Assembly (NCBI GenBank): GCA_028023455.1
Contig: JAQFVV010000063.1
Coordinates: 5,383,147 to 5,447,146, forward strand
Direction: 5' to 3'
DNA: 64,000 bases
Origin: Epiperipatus broadwayi
Taxonomy: Eukaryota; Onychophora; Udeonychophora; Euonychophora; Peripatidae
The notes below the pieces were generated by a model. It did not search any database. It saw only the letters and a list, made by a program, of their open reading frames with translations, and was not told where the DNA came from. Positions 48,606 through 61,412 of this stretch are shown here, one piece after another (position 1 is the stretch's first letter; each line of letters begins with the position of its first letter). A program made the position numbers and the translations under genes.

Positions 48606-49300
48606 ACATGGGTTAGTCTTGGGCATTTCTAATTATTTATTATGTTTCCTCTCATGACCTGGGTCTTGCAGTGGACTGCCTCCTTCTAATATCCATTAAC
48701 ATATGATATTACCAGGCCTCTAGCCTAGAGTATTTATTTTTGGTTAACCTGGACACTCATTACACATGCCTACACAGGTGTTCACTTGAATATAAACTAA
48801 TAATTTCTGCTAGATTATGGAGAGTAGAGATTTTTGGTAACATGTAGGCCAGTACAGTAAATAAATGACAGACAAATCTAACAATGAATAACAATATTTA
48901 TTAATAATAGTAAAACAAAAAAATAATAAATAACCTATATTAGTATTAGTAGATGGATTTGAACTATAGGTAGCTCAATTATATTAAAATTGAGTGTAAA
49001 CCCTTTTAAAGAAAGAGTTAATGTATCAGACAGTTGACTGTTTTGAATATAACCTTTGAATTAATTTTATTCATTAAATAATTGAGTGTGACTATAATAG
49101 AATTTCCATATGTCTGACAATTGCAAATGTGTGAACATATTTCTGTAAAATCATTAATTATTAATTAAATAGTGGCAAACTTTATTATTAGTCAATTTCA
49201 CATGTGTTGAAATTTTATAACACAGCTTATTTGCTCAAAACCCAAACTACAAATAGAAAAATAACAAACAATTTGTCTAAATTGCATGTTGTTAAAAATT
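48606..49300. other. non-coding stretch
   Basis: Slightly GC-richer at 48640-48790, otherwise AT-rich. Nothing recognised. Confidence 0.4.
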
Positions 49301-49302
49301 GG

Positions 49303-49760
49303 TAATAATTGAAAGTTTGCAAGTCTTTCACATGCACAATTATCTCTCAGACAGCCAGTCAGATTTTAAAACAGCTGTCTTAAGAGCGATCAGGCTTCAA
49401 CACATGACAGAGATTTTGACAAGAAAAAGATGATACCAACCTTTTCTCAACTTAACTATATATATATAAGCCAGTCTTAAGTGTATATTTCTATATATTC
49501 AAACTTTCAACTTAACTATATATATATAAGCCAGTCTTAAGTGTATATTTCTATATATTCAAACTTTCAAGTCAAGATGCTTAAGACTGGCTTATATATA
49601 TAAATAGTTAAGTTGAAAAAAAGTTGGTATCATCCTTTTCTTGTCAAAATCTGTGTCATGTGTTGAAGCCTGATTGCTCTTAAGACAGCTGTTTTAAAAT
49701 CTGATTGGCTGTCTGAGATATAATTGCGCATGTGAAAGGCTTGCAAACTTTCAGTTATTA
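49303..49760. repeat. large inverted repeat with 60-bp tandem units
   Basis: The outer left arm (49303-49440, TAATAATTGAAAGTTTGCAAG...) is mirrored by 49622-49760. Inside, 49449-49508 and 49509-49568 are two exactly identical 60-bp units (CTTAACTATATATATATAAG, CCAGTCTTAAG...), partly mirrored at 49575-49615. No coding capacity. The design is like the inverted repeat at 57.8 kb: an inverted terminal-type sequence with a tandem unit in one arm only. Confidence 0.85.
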
Positions 49761-51429
49761 TTAACAAACAATTAGAAAGGCCCAAGAGCAACCCATGTTA
49801 AATAAAAGTATAAAAATATATTAAGGCAAGGGAAGCTTTACTCCACTTGACCCAATGTCAAAGCAATAAAGACTGCAAATTTTGAGTAATAAATAAACAC
49901 AAGTTACAACAGATAAAAAATATATAAATGAGCATGGGCAGAAGTTAGCTTAACTTAATGCTAAATCAAATCTGTCTATATCTAGAGGTAGGCATATGAC
50001 TAAATTTCAACATGGTATCTATAAAAGGATCATATAGATACACACACATAAAACAATAATCTCTGTTTTTAGGTATTTATAATATAAACACAAGAAAACT
50101 GCTGCATATGTAAAATTGTTAACACACATCCATGTACATTAAGTAAAAATGAATATGCCATGTTCTGATACATTTTTAATTAAATCCTGTATTTAATAAA
50201 ATATTAATTCAGAGACTTTTTCTTATAAGTACTCTTTTTACTTTTGCTCAGAAAACAATGTTAAAATTGGAAGGGGGGAGGGTAAATCTGTTCTAAGATT
50301 TTTTTTTACTAACTCTGTTAATTTTTATGAGTAAAAAGTAGTTAATTCTAGAAAACTATAGCATTTTCAACTAGGATATAAATTAAAGACATTATAGGGT
50401 TGAAACCAAAATACTTATAATCTATAATAGGCTAAGATCAACAAAATTAATAAAATTGAAATATAAAACAAGTAATACCTTAAGAAATATATAAATATAA
50501 AATATGAACTAATGAAACAAAATTTACATACACTTTAAATCATTGGCTTTCCAATATATCTGTAAATAGTCCATGAAAAGGTTTTACTGTTAGACCCTAG
50601 TGAGATGGGTGAAAAGCTATTACTTTCTATACAGATTATATTCAAAGAAATACATACTCTTGGCATGTTGATATACTTCATGGGAACTTCTTTGTTCCCT
50701 GGGTTGTTGAGAAGTACTTCTATAATGAATTCTAGGATATGACAGTTGACTGATCCATGAGGTCAATTGGCAAGTGAATTTAGAATATGCTGGCTAAAGG
50801 TTGATGCTGGAGAGGAATTAATTTTTTGGTTGACTTAGCCATACATGGCTTCTGATACAGCAATTTGAATGAGTCCAGAGTTCATTTTCTAGATGGGATC
50901 ATATAACATGATAAAATGAAAATGCAAGAAGAATATAGCAGAGTCTAATAAAGTCAGGAAAATAAAGTAGAATAAAAAATAATAATTTTTACTTAGTCTT
51001 ATATAACCACACTGCTCATTGTTTATCCTACTCAGGAATTTAAAAAATCTCCTCAATCAGCAAGCCAGTGATTAAAATTTCTACTTAGATAAGCCATAAA
51101 ATTAATTAATTATAAAATTTGAGACTAATTAAATTAAAGGATTTTCCAGACAACAATGCTTAATGAACATAAAACTGTTTTTGTTAAACTCTTAATGAAT
51201 GAAAAGAAATAAAGTTGGTAAGGAAAATGTTATATCTTAAGCATTATTTTTGGATTCTATAAAACTTTTAACAGAAAGATAATAAAATTGATTCAAAAGT
51301 TTACTTTTTTTCAAAAAAATATTATATTGACATAGATGGTTAATTTAATTTTTTTTTTTACTATTAGTGTCCACACATATATACATAATACTGCACTCCC
51401 TAAAACACAACTTCAATTTAAAAAAAAAA
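49761..51429. other. AT-rich non-coding stretch
   Basis: Nothing recognised. A G-rich patch (GGAAGGGGGGAGGG) lies near 50270, and a slightly GC-richer part lies at 50680-50900. Confidence 0.4.
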
Positions 51430-51965
51430 AACACAACTTGAATTAAAATTAAGCATACTTAGCCAACAGATAGATACACAAATTAAATTTTGAGATAGGC
51501 AGAGTAACTCAATATATTGTTTTTTAAAAGTGTTTAGGTGTAAATTTATTGTTGTGATAATCCTCCATTTTTGTAAATAATATACACCTCATACATAGTC
51601 ATATGATTTAAATGTATTATATGATAACTCCATTAAGTCTCATTTCTGTGGAAAAATATAAACTGCTATTAAGTACATTTTAAGACTGCTTGGCATAAAT
51701 GTTCAGCCTTGTAGTATTTGTTCTTCAATTTTTTTAAAAAACCATGTGAATGTAAAACAGTCAAATTCAACAGTCTTACACTTTGATACTAATCTCAAGA
51801 CAACTGTTATGATTTCTTCTTTTATTTAACAAAATAATCTGTTCTTTTTATAGAAACAGAGATGATTTAATGGCTTTAATTTAATCATATTGTGGAAATA
51901 ACCATTGCTAGAAAAATACACTAGATTTATAGGAATAGTTTTAAAATGTGACCAACTTATCCAAA
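51430..51965 (+). repeat. unidentified interspersed repeat, copy 2
   Basis: Partner of 47925-48605, with about a fifth of positions changed. It shares ACACAACTT..CATACTTAGC at the left end and TAAAATGTGACCAACTT-like sequence at the right. Confidence 0.65.
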
Positions 51966-52790
51966 AAACACTTATTTTATTTTAACTTATTGTTCAATTT
52001 GTATGATTTTTAATATAGCATATAACAATAATAGTTTATAACTGCTTTGATCCACAATGTTTGAAATTCCCATTGACTACTGTTATCAATTTACTATAAA
52101 CATTCTTCCATGCTGATGCTGAAACATTTAGATATTAGTAATAAAAATTTAAAAATTGAACAAATGGAAATGGGTAAAAAAGGACAAGTCAAGCTCAGTA
52201 AAGATTTTAATATAAAATAAAATATAATTTATAGATGAACTAAATTATATTTATTTACACACAGCAACTCAATTTTTCAAATGTCTACTCACTAATTGTG
52301 AGTATGAGAAAGAATTTATCATACATATATTAAATAATGATTTTATTTTAACAATTTTGTGGCATATAAAATCATTTACAAACATTTTTAACAACTGCAA
52401 ATCACAAAGTAATTTAATGTTAACAATTTGATTCTACAAGTTTATTAAATCATGTAAATTTAGAATTACTTTTTGTTGCTATCTTTTCGTAGTATAATTA
52501 GAAAATTGAAAATAATAAAAGCAGTGTGGAATTTAAAAATTAAATATTTATCCATAAAAATATAATTAAGTTATCTTCAAAATATGGATTTAACTTTATA
52601 TATTCATGGTAAGACAATTATAAAATGGATCATTAGCAAGGAAAAAAACAGTATTACTATTAAATAAATAATTAAATATTATTTTTAGTCGATTTATTTA
52701 TGCATTTATACAGAAAATAATTTTGATCTATGTTTGGTTATTTAAAAATTTTGCTTGCAATTTGCTTTAAATTAAACATCATCATCATCA

Positions 52791-53522
52791 ATGATTATCA
52801 ATACACTGCAGGATGAAGGTTTCTCCAAGTTCAATCCACCTTCTCTGATCTTTAGCTTTTCTTCTCCACATCACCCATGCACACATTTTTATTTCATCCA
52901 TCCATCTTACACATGGTCTCTTTCTGGGTCTTTAGCAATCTTTTGGAATCCAGTTTAAGATTTCAATAGTCCATATATTATCATCTCTTCTAGCAATATG
53001 TCCAGCTCAACTCTGCTTCAGTCTTTTAATTTTTTCAATGAGATCAGCAACACGTGTTTGTTCTTTTATCCATATATTGTGTTTTCGATCTCTTCTTGTT
53101 ACTCACAACATGCATCTCCCCATACTTCTTAGAGTAGTCTGAATTCTCTGTATTTCTCTTCTATGAAGTGTCTAAGTCTCAGATCCATAAGTAAGAACTG
53201 ATAAAAACACCTTTATTAAAAACCTTTTCTTTCAAACACATAGGTATATTTCCTTTTAGTATCAAGTTATTTTTACCAAAAGCATTTCAACCAAGTTTAA
53301 ATCTATGATTATGTTTCATCCATTATGTTTTTGTCTGTATTAATAATCTGACCAAGATATTTGTAACTGTTAATTTTTTCTAACTCATCATAATCAATCT
53401 TTATTTTTATATTTTGAGAAAATGCATTAAACATTACTTTAGTCTTTTTAACACTTATCTTTAGTCCTACTTTTCTACTTTCATATGATAACTCCTACAA
53501 CATTTCCTGCAGCTCTAAAACA
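52791..53522 (-). pseudogene. RTE C-terminal tail
   Basis: The minus strand in changing frames: VGLKISVKKTKVMFNAFSQN (about 53470-53410), INSYKYLGQIINTD (about 53375-53335), CLKEKVFNK (about 53240-53215), and a final part with WTWRNLHPAV (about 52845-52810). These are the thumb and C-terminal blocks of RTE proteins. Several stops. Confidence 0.7.
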
Positions 53523-54660
53523 TTATTTGCAAAAAACAACTACATCACATGCAAAATCTAAATGACTTAAATTATCTTCATTTACTTTCACTCCTTTAGC
53601 TTCCCATTTTAACACACAAAACACTTCTTGCAGTACTGCTGTAAAACGGTTTGGAGATATGGAGTCACTCTGTCTTACACTCTTCTCAATGTTGACTTTC
53701 CCAGTATCCTTATGTAATCTAATTCTTGCTTTTGCATTTTTATAAATATTCTTTAAAATATGACAATATCCTGAATCTATGCCTTGATGATCCAATGCTT
53801 TAATCACTTAAGATATGTTTATAGAATCAAATGCTGTTTCATAATCTACAACTCAAAAACATAATGGCAACTCATATCCATTTGTCCTTTCTATAACTTT
53901 TCTTAATACCTGGGTATAATATACTTCACTAAAACCACTTTTAAATCCAGCTTATTCTCTTGGTTGGTGGAAATACAATGTTCTCTGTAGGTGAGTTGTA
54001 ATTATCTTGGTAAAAATATTGTATAAAACTGATGAAAGGCTGATCAGTCTATAATTTCTAATATCTTCTTTTTCATCTTTTTTAAATGTTAATGTTAATA
54101 CTGCATTCTTCCAATTATCTGATACATCTTTATCATTTAGACATTTGGTATATAACTTGGTTATTTTTTTTTTCTATTTCTTCACCTGCTTCTTTTAATA
54201 TATCAATTACAATTCCATCATTACCTGGAGGCTTTCCCTTTTTGATACATTTAATTGCATGCCTTACATCTTCATTTAAAATTCTGGGCAATTTGGAAGA
54301 TGTAATAGATGTAGGCAGTACTTGTTCTTTATTACTATATAATTCTTGATAAAAGTCTTCTACATATTTCATGATGTTATCTAACTTTTTAGTAATAGTT
54401 TCATCTTTTTTTCTTATTGCAGATATAAATTTTCTACCAATACCAAAATGTTGTTTTACACTTTTGAGACCTATGTTCTCTTCTACATCTTTCCTTGCTA
54501 GTTCACAGTTATACTTTCTTATATCATTTTCAACTCTTTTCCTCACCATTTTATAAAATTTGATATATTCAAACTTTTTTAATGCATCATTTTTGTATAA
54601 CTTTATATTTCTTCTTTTCTTCATAGATTCTCTAGTCTCAGTAGAAATTTTATTGGTCAA
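53523..54660 (-). pseudogene. RTE reverse transcriptase
   Basis: The upstream frame (54133-54660) contains AISAIRKKDETITKK-type connector sequence, YVEDFYQELYSNKEQ, and the RT entry motif AIKCIKKGKPPGNDGIVIDI. The downstream frame (53523-53807) holds ALDHQGIDSGYCHILKNIY, SVRQSDSISPNRFTAVLQEV (canonical GVRQGDSISP.LF) and HLDFACDVVVF, where the catalytic FADD box reads FACD. Two glycines and one aspartate needed for activity are thus lost. Between the two frames (53808-54132) the part with motif A is shifted. This copy is dead. Confidence 0.85.
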
Positions 54661-55198
54661 TTGCTGCTTTTTTCTACCAGCTATATTTGTTGCAGTTTCT
54701 ACAATTTTATCAGTATTTTCATATTAATATCATTTAAATCTGAATCATGTTCGAAATCTACTAATACTTAAAACAGATTTTTAAGTTCTAATTTAAATTC
54801 ATTAGAATATATTTGAAGATTTGGAATATCAACTGTAAATATTGATTTTCTTAATAATTTTTGTCTTTCTAATTTTGCATTAATACGTATCTTTACATCT
54901 TATTAATTGAAAATCACTTGCTGTGTTAAATTTATTAAAAACATTACAATCTTAAAATTTGTATTTTCTGTTAGTCAAAATATAATTCAATTCTGCTGTA
55001 CCTTCATTTTAATGCTTCCATGCCATTTCTTTTTAACATTTTTCTCAAAAAAAAATCATAATATAAAGTTTTTCTTTTTCTGCAAACTCCACAAGTCTAT
55101 GTCTTCTCTCATTTTTATTACCATAACCAAATTTACATATACCACTTTCTTCTTTCATTTGTTTATGATTTCTAGCATTAAAGTCTCCCATAACAATT

Positions 55199-55739
55199 TT
55201 AAATGTTATTTACCATGATTAAAAGCCTTTTATACATCCTTATAAAATCTTCTACTACTTCTTCACTATGAGAAGTTTTTGGGGCATAAACCTGAATTAT
55301 CTGCATTTGGTATCTGCTATTAAGTTGTATAATTACTCTTGCCACTTGCTCTGATACACCATCAATCTCCATAATGTTCTTCTTCCACTTTTTATTTTTA
55401 ATGAATCCTACTCCATTTGTATTTCTTATATTTGTGCCTTTATAATAGAGTACATGTCCACTTTTTAAATCAATTGTCTCTTCACCTTTTCTTCTAACTT
55501 CACAAAGTCCAATAATTTTACCATTTATAAGGCAGTTCTTCTTATTCTTACAATATTCCTTCACTTGAAAGTGATCTGCAGTTGTAAGTACCTAAATAAA
55601 AAGTCATCATCAAATAGCAGCCTGGGTCCACAATCAGAGGGTGCTTATGATGCTCCACCTTTGGCCACCCTCCACTGCCTTGGTTGGTGGTTTTACAGCT
55701 TCCTGGGAGTAAGGGCCATAATTTATTTTTGTCTGTCAT
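55199..55739 (-). pseudogene. RTE AP-endonuclease domain
   Basis: Two overlapping minus-strand frames. The first (55548-55739) ends TYNCRSLSSEGIL. The second (55199-55564) holds IIGLCEVRRKGEETIDLKSG, HVLYYKGTNIRNTNGVGFI, KKWKKNIMEIDGVSEQVARV and MQIIQVYAPKTSHSEEVVED. EVRR with its conserved glutamate, NGVGF and the VYAPTS-like block are standard landmarks of the APE-type LINE endonuclease, which nicks the target site for reverse transcription. The GDFN block follows in a broken frame: VMGDFNARNHKQM can be read near 55195-55155. Confidence 0.85.
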
Positions 55740-55745
55740 AATTGT

Positions 55746-57719
55746 ATATATCTATTGGGAAAATATTTATCATTTACACAAACCTTCATTCTGTCTTATC
55801 AGGCAACTGAGAAGAAAGTCCATGATATTTTTTGATCTTAAACTGAAAGTAAAAAGCCAATAAACTCACCATGCTAGATAATGCATGTTGGTGAGTAGCC
55901 CATCCATGTTCATATACTATATAAATAATCACATAGTAATAACAGCTGCAGTGACAAGAATGTATGGAGTAGACATTAGGAATTTATAGCTCAATGTATG
56001 CGTAAATAAAGGAAGTAGTTTCCCCTACCTCATGCTGTAAAATAAAAGTACTTTAAATGTTTAACAAAAAAATAAGAATAAAATTAATCCTCCCATTCTT
56101 GGGAGCTTTGATGTTTACATGAATATCTTTGATATCATTATTGGTAATTCATCATAAAATTAATTCTTCAGCCAGAACGAATATAGCATTTTAAGAATTG
56201 TCAAATCTTCTGCATTCAAAAATTTTGATACCAGTCATTCAGATAATATATGCTAAGAATTATTATTAATCATTTGTCAAACTAGAGTTTTCAGATGTCT
56301 TTATTCATATGTTTTAAAAGTAAATATTATATTATAAGAAATTTTATTTTAGGAAAAATCTTTCACCCCCTCTTTTCTTTTTGATTTATAATCCATTGGG
56401 TCATATTCGAATGTCATTTGAGTATTCATGATTACAATTCATATTCTTTCATTGACAGTCTTCATTCTAATGTAAGTAGTTTTCTTGCTTTATTGTAGAA
56501 TAATATTGGTGTTGTATTCACCATGGATCAGTATCTGCTGATTTTACTCGAAACTCAAATTTAACAACTATGATTATATGGCAAACAGTTTCATCTTCAT
56601 GATGCTTTCTGTATTTTAGCCAGACATAGCTGCATATCTCTATTGATGCATTTGCTTGAAGGTCTTATTTTTATAGAGTTAATAGTGGTTTTCTATTTTT
56701 AAAATTAATGGACTATTATAAATAAAATGCTTCCAATATTTGTAAAGTAAATTTTTTTAAAAAATAAGTAATTTATCTGCAGTGACTTAAGCAGTTTTTT
56801 TCTTATTTTCTGTTATTATTTTCTTTTTTATGAATATGATATTTTCAACAGCTTTCATTCTATAGTTTTGAATGGCAGATTCAAAGTTAGATTTGTCAAA
56901 AAGGTGTGTTGAATAGCCAGTGTTATTTTTAAATTACCCCCTTGAAGAAGAAAGACATTCGTTTTTATATTATGCTGTTTTTCATTGAGCTTGTCTCATT
57001 TTGTTTCATATTTTATTATTTTAATGTGTCAATTTGAGTTCATGTTTTAATTCAATTATTGACATCATTTTAATATATGTCTGATTTTTGTTATGGATTA
57101 ATAAACAAAAAAAATTAATTGTTATTTTCTTTCTTTTGATTTTTATGAATTACTTACTTGCATTTTGAAGTTTGATAGTTTTTTAAAATTTTAGTCAGTA
57201 TTGTTAAAAATGTAATTTTGAATGACAAATTAAAAAGCAAAATTATTAATACATGATTAACAATATCTTTTGGTTTATTTAAATATGTAATCATTAATTA
57301 GAGTTAACTATGATTGGTATTGCTAGAGTATTTGTTTTAATATTTAGGTTGTAACCTAAATTGATTTTATTGGTAATAATAGTCTTTAAGATGGGTGTGT
57401 GTGTGTGGGGTTTTAGTGGTCTGTAAGGTGTCATCTTATGATATATATATATGCAAAACCATAAAACAATACAATACTAGATTAAATTTTAAATTTTTTT
57501 ACCAAAATCCTTACACAACCATGGTTTCATCTACTACAAATAGACCTTCTCAAGTGAAAATCAATCTGCTAGTATAGTGTTAGACAGTTTTGGTTATATA
57601 TATATATAAATTTATTTAACACACCTTGATTATATAAGCTTGTGGTTAAGACCTGTAGAGGTCCCTACCTTCACATTTTCAACTGCGCATGCTTTAGGTT
57701 TATTGCCTTAGTATATATA
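55746..57719. other. AT-rich non-coding stretch
   Basis: No gene recognised. 56010-56150 weakly resembles the hairpin element at 40296-40485. A (TG)n run lies at about 57394-57408. Confidence 0.4.
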
Positions 57720-57810
57720 TATATTGTTAAAAGGAAGTTGCCTTGACAAGAGTTTGAGATTGTTGATTGTTATTGATATTGGGATTGTCTAAGTTTGACT
57801 GATTTTGAAT
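57720..57810 (+). repeat. PLE-D terminal-repeat fragment
   Basis: TTGTTAAAAGGAAGTTGCCTT, then GTTTGAGATTGTTGATTG. Parallels TTGTTAAAGGAGATAGCCTT and GGTTGAGATTGTTGATAG at 62187-62229 and the matching block at 62957-63000. Confidence 0.5.
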
Positions 57811-57821
57811 GATATATATAT

Positions 57822-58079
57822 AATACATATTTTGCGGGTTCGTCCGTGTTAAAAACTTTTAATATTAATATACTGACGTTTCGACTCGGTCACACAAGCC
57901 ATCCACAGAGTTATATTTTTAATATTAATATACTGACGTTTCGACTTGGTCACACAAGCCATCCACAGAGTTGTCCACAGAGTTATATAACTCTGTGGAT
58001 GGCTTGTGTGACCAAGTCGAAACGTCAGTATATTAATATTAAAAGTTTTTAACACGGACGAACCCGCAAAATATGTATT
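57822..58079. repeat. perfect-ended inverted repeat with tandem unit
   Basis: Ends AATACATATTTTGCGGG and its mirror CCCGCAAAATATGTATT. The left arm carries two tandem copies (about 57856-57912 and 57916-57972) of a unit TTTTAATATTAATATACTG, ACGTTTCGACTYGGTCACAC, AAGCCATCCACAGAGTT. The right arm carries one. The centre is TCCACAGAGTTATATAACTC... The reverse strand holds the hairpin GGCUUG-UGUGAC-CAAGUC followed by GAAACGUCAGU. The ORFs on both strands here are mirror images of one another and not genes. Confidence 0.9.
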
Positions 58080-61000
58080 TTATATATTTAACCCGTGCAA
58101 ATCTTCGTTTTAACATATATATATATCATTTCAGATGGAAAAATTGGAAAACAAAATTCCATGCAAATTGGTGTGTCATTATATAGTCGATAGAAAATGA
58201 TGACAAGCTATGTAAACATTTTCTTCTTTAAGCACTTTCACTCAGCAAAAATAGTCAGTAATCATCAACTATGAAAATTAAAAAGAAATTTGAAATGCAC
58301 AAATAACAATGCATTTATTGCATACATATCTACACACATTTCTGTCAATATTTTTCTAAATATTTAATGTTCCTTTAACTGTTCAAACAAATATGTACAC
58401 ATAGCATAAAAATAATGTATTAGTTATATAGGATAATGTATTCAAATATGTTCTTAATGAAAATTTTTTAATTGTTGAATATCTTATAACTAATATTATT
58501 TAAAGAAAGTAAAAAACTAAAGAAAAATATATACAATCTTGAAAAACGAGGAACAGATAGATGTTAATGTTGAAGATTTTACAAATTATTTCTAGTATCA
58601 CGATGTGATAAAATCTGGACTAAATAAAAGTCTTAAGTGTTTTTTTTTTTTTACTGTTAAGTATTTTTCTGGATATTAGCTTTGTTATCCCCTTTTATTT
58701 GGAATATGCACAATACAATTTTAAAAAAATATTTTTGATGACTTCAAGACATTTTTTTTCTTTGCAAAATCAATCTTTATAGTTTGGAGACTTTTTTACA
58801 AGTGTATTTTTTTTTCCCTACAACTTTACTCTTTAATCAGTATATTGTTGAATTATAATTTTTTTAAAGCTATCAATTCTATTAGAATAATTGGTTGAAT
58901 TACAATTATTGTATTCGTAAATGGGCTATTGTCTCAGGGACACGTTTCATCATAAAAGATAGTCATTTTAAAGACTAAAATATATTTTTCAGGCTTTATC
59001 AATAGTTAATAAGTATCTATATTTCCAGATAGTACAAAGTGATTTAAATATTATTACAATTGTTCCATGAAATATACAAATGGTGAAAGATTTTGTTCTA
59101 GATGTAACTGAAATGAATAATAATTAAGAGTTTCAATGCAGGCATAGCTTAATTTCATCATTAAATTTGAGACGAGCTTTATAAAGATCACTTTTGTAGT
59201 TTTGGAAAATTATATATCTATATATTTAATGATTTCAAATACAAGTTCTCCCTTGACTAGTCTCAATTTAAAAAAAATAATATTTTTTATTTCATCGGAA
59301 TTCTGTTGTTGGCTCTTTACATACCCACAATCAACTTATGCAATAATCTATGTTGGCTTGAAATTAAAAGAAATACTACTGTATTTTCGAACAATATTTT
59401 GACTTGTTTAATAAATAATTTATCTTGCTTTTCCATCAATCTTTTCTTAATGATATATTTAACTAACAAAATTGATTACAAAACAAAAAATAATGTAATT
59501 TAAAATTATACTAACAGAAAATCATTTTATATTGTTTGGGTTTCATGTAATTGTTAATGTGTAATAAACTGAATTGTAAAGATTTATTAGGAATAAATAA
59601 ATGTTATTATTTTTTAAAAAAATTAATGACATACGAATTGTTCTCTATTTTAAATGCCTTATGATTTTTCTTATTAGTGTGATAATCTAATACACATTGA
59701 ATGTAATCATTATTACCTACTGTATTATAATTCTCTTTATTTAGCTTATTCATTGAGCGAAATTTGATTTAAACTTTAGAGTCAATCTATATAATTCGTG
59801 AAGTCATGAATTAGGTGTGTTTAGTGGCTTTGGAATTTTCTTTTATCATTATAAACATATAAGAACTTATTATATATATATATATATATATGTTTAAATA
59901 AAATATATAGGTAAATATTGCACTTTTAATTTTATAATACTACATTTCATAACTTTGGATCTAAAGTATGGTAAGAAGTAGTCCATTTTTTTACAGTAAA
60001 AGTTATTAAACATGGCAGCTAGAAGGCACTTCAATTATTGTTTAAAATAGACTTGGTAAATTTCACGTCATTATATTTCTTTAGTATATATATATATGTG
60101 TGTGTGTGTATAAAATAAATATTATATATCATTCGCTCTATATACAGATTTTGATTATTCATGATAGAAAGGTGAGTCTGAAATCAAATAGCTTTTATAT
60201 GAGGGTTCTCCTGTAAACCTTTTTGCTATTTTATAAAAAAAAATATTCCTAAATCTCAGATGTTTGTAAAGAAATGCTGAAATTAATATAAATAATTTAT
60301 TATATATATATATTATTTCATAGTAGTCTTTTTGTTTAGTTTAAAAAACACACACACATTTTTAAAATTAATATTTGTAAGCTGCAAAAGTTTACAAAAA
60401 TTGTAAACACTTTTATAAATGAAAGATAAGAAATACGTACGTGTTATCTTTAATGCGTTTTTTTTATTTGATAAAAAATATTAATAATCTCAACAAATAC
60501 TACAGAAATAAGAATAATAGTCTCACAGTATATTGATTTGCTTGTGTATGTGTTGCTATTATAAATATTTGTTAATCTTCGTTTTTTAATATTTTTTATT
60601 ATACACAGTGTATGTTAAATTCTCGGAATTTTATTGTACGTTTGGTGATTTAAAAAATGCAAAATTTTTAATTGTGTTATGAGAGAATTGTATTATTAAT
60701 ATTAATTAAGACATACTTTCATGAACAACAACAAATAACATTATAATGTGATTAATTAATTGATTGAGTTTAGTTCATTGAATTTATTTCAAAAGCTTTT
60801 AAATTGAAACAATAAATGTAGTTTTTATGTTGACTTTGTTTTACTATATTTAATGACATTTAACACATACACATATATATTAATTTTAAATTGTTCATGA
60901 ACATATAGATATAAACATTGAAGAGTAACAAGGAGTTTTACTTGTCATAATAAAAAAACAGCTATAATGGCAATAAACATGGTGATGCACGATGAAACCA

Positions 61001-61167
61001 TACAATCTAGTAATCCACATTCAGCCAAAATGGGACCACTTTAGCCTTTATACTTTAGCAGAGATAATTATAAGTCACACACATATATATATATTGATAA
61101 AAAAATCAAGTCAGATGTCATATGACCTAATTTTAATAAAGTTCGTATTTACAAATGTTATATATAG
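58080..61167. other. AT-rich non-coding stretch
   Basis: No gene or element recognised. Short TA and TG tracts at about 59871-59891, 60084-60110 and 60298-60312. Confidence 0.45.
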
Positions 61168-61213
61168 AGTACGTAAAAAACAAACTCTTAACAAGCTTCA
61201 AAAATACCCTTAA

Positions 61214-61253
61214 CCCCAGACCGCGGTTTCTGCATCTAGCGTCGTCAGTGAGG
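61214..61253 (-). ncRNA. hammerhead ribozyme, intact core
   Basis: Minus strand: stem I CCUCA, core CUGACGA, small stem II GC/GC with loop UAGAU and unpaired C and A at its base, GAA, stem III ACCGCGGU (perfect 4-bp palindrome), cleavage base C, return UGGGG. All invariant bases are present. Architecture equals the PLE-B hammerheads (CCUCA/UGGGG stem I). Confidence 0.75.
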
Positions 61254-61372
61254 TGTTAGAGATTAAAAATACTAGAACTAGTCTAGCATTTTATCAATGC
61301 CTAACTATTGAGAAGAAAAAAATAAAATAAAATAAAATGCTAGACTAGTTCTAGTATTTTTAATCTCTAACA

Positions 61373-61412
61373 CCTCACTGACGACGCTAGATGCAGAAAC
61401 CGCGGTCTGGTG
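61373..61412 (+). ncRNA. hammerhead ribozyme, intact core, mirror copy
   Basis: Same fold on the plus strand: CCUCA, CUGACGA (61378-61384), stem II, GAA (61396-61398), ACCGCGGU (61399-61406), C61407, then UGGUG. One G-to-U change in the return strand creates a C-U mismatch in stem I; the core is unchanged. Confidence 0.7.

Larger units (their letters stand above)
52778..55745 (-). mobile_element. RTE-type LINE, long but decayed
   Basis: A non-LTR retrotransposon on the minus strand, endonuclease first. It runs from YNCRSLSSEG (about 55575), through GLCEVRRKGEETIDLKSGHV (about 55500), to the RT and a C-terminal tail, and ends in a CATCATCATCA repeat (52778-52790), the simple-repeat 3' end usual for RTE elements. 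Frames are broken many times. The pieces are listed separately below. A second, shorter copy of the family lies at 31320-31765. Confidence 0.85.

Noticed and set aside
54020-54050. ACTGATGAAAGGCTGATCAGTC
   Set aside because: It is part of the RTE RT coding sequence in reverse, and GAAA is in the wrong place.
57846-58055. Two opposite-strand ORFs with the same N-terminal peptide
   Set aside because: They are mirror images caused by the inverted repeat 57822-58079 and carry no domain.
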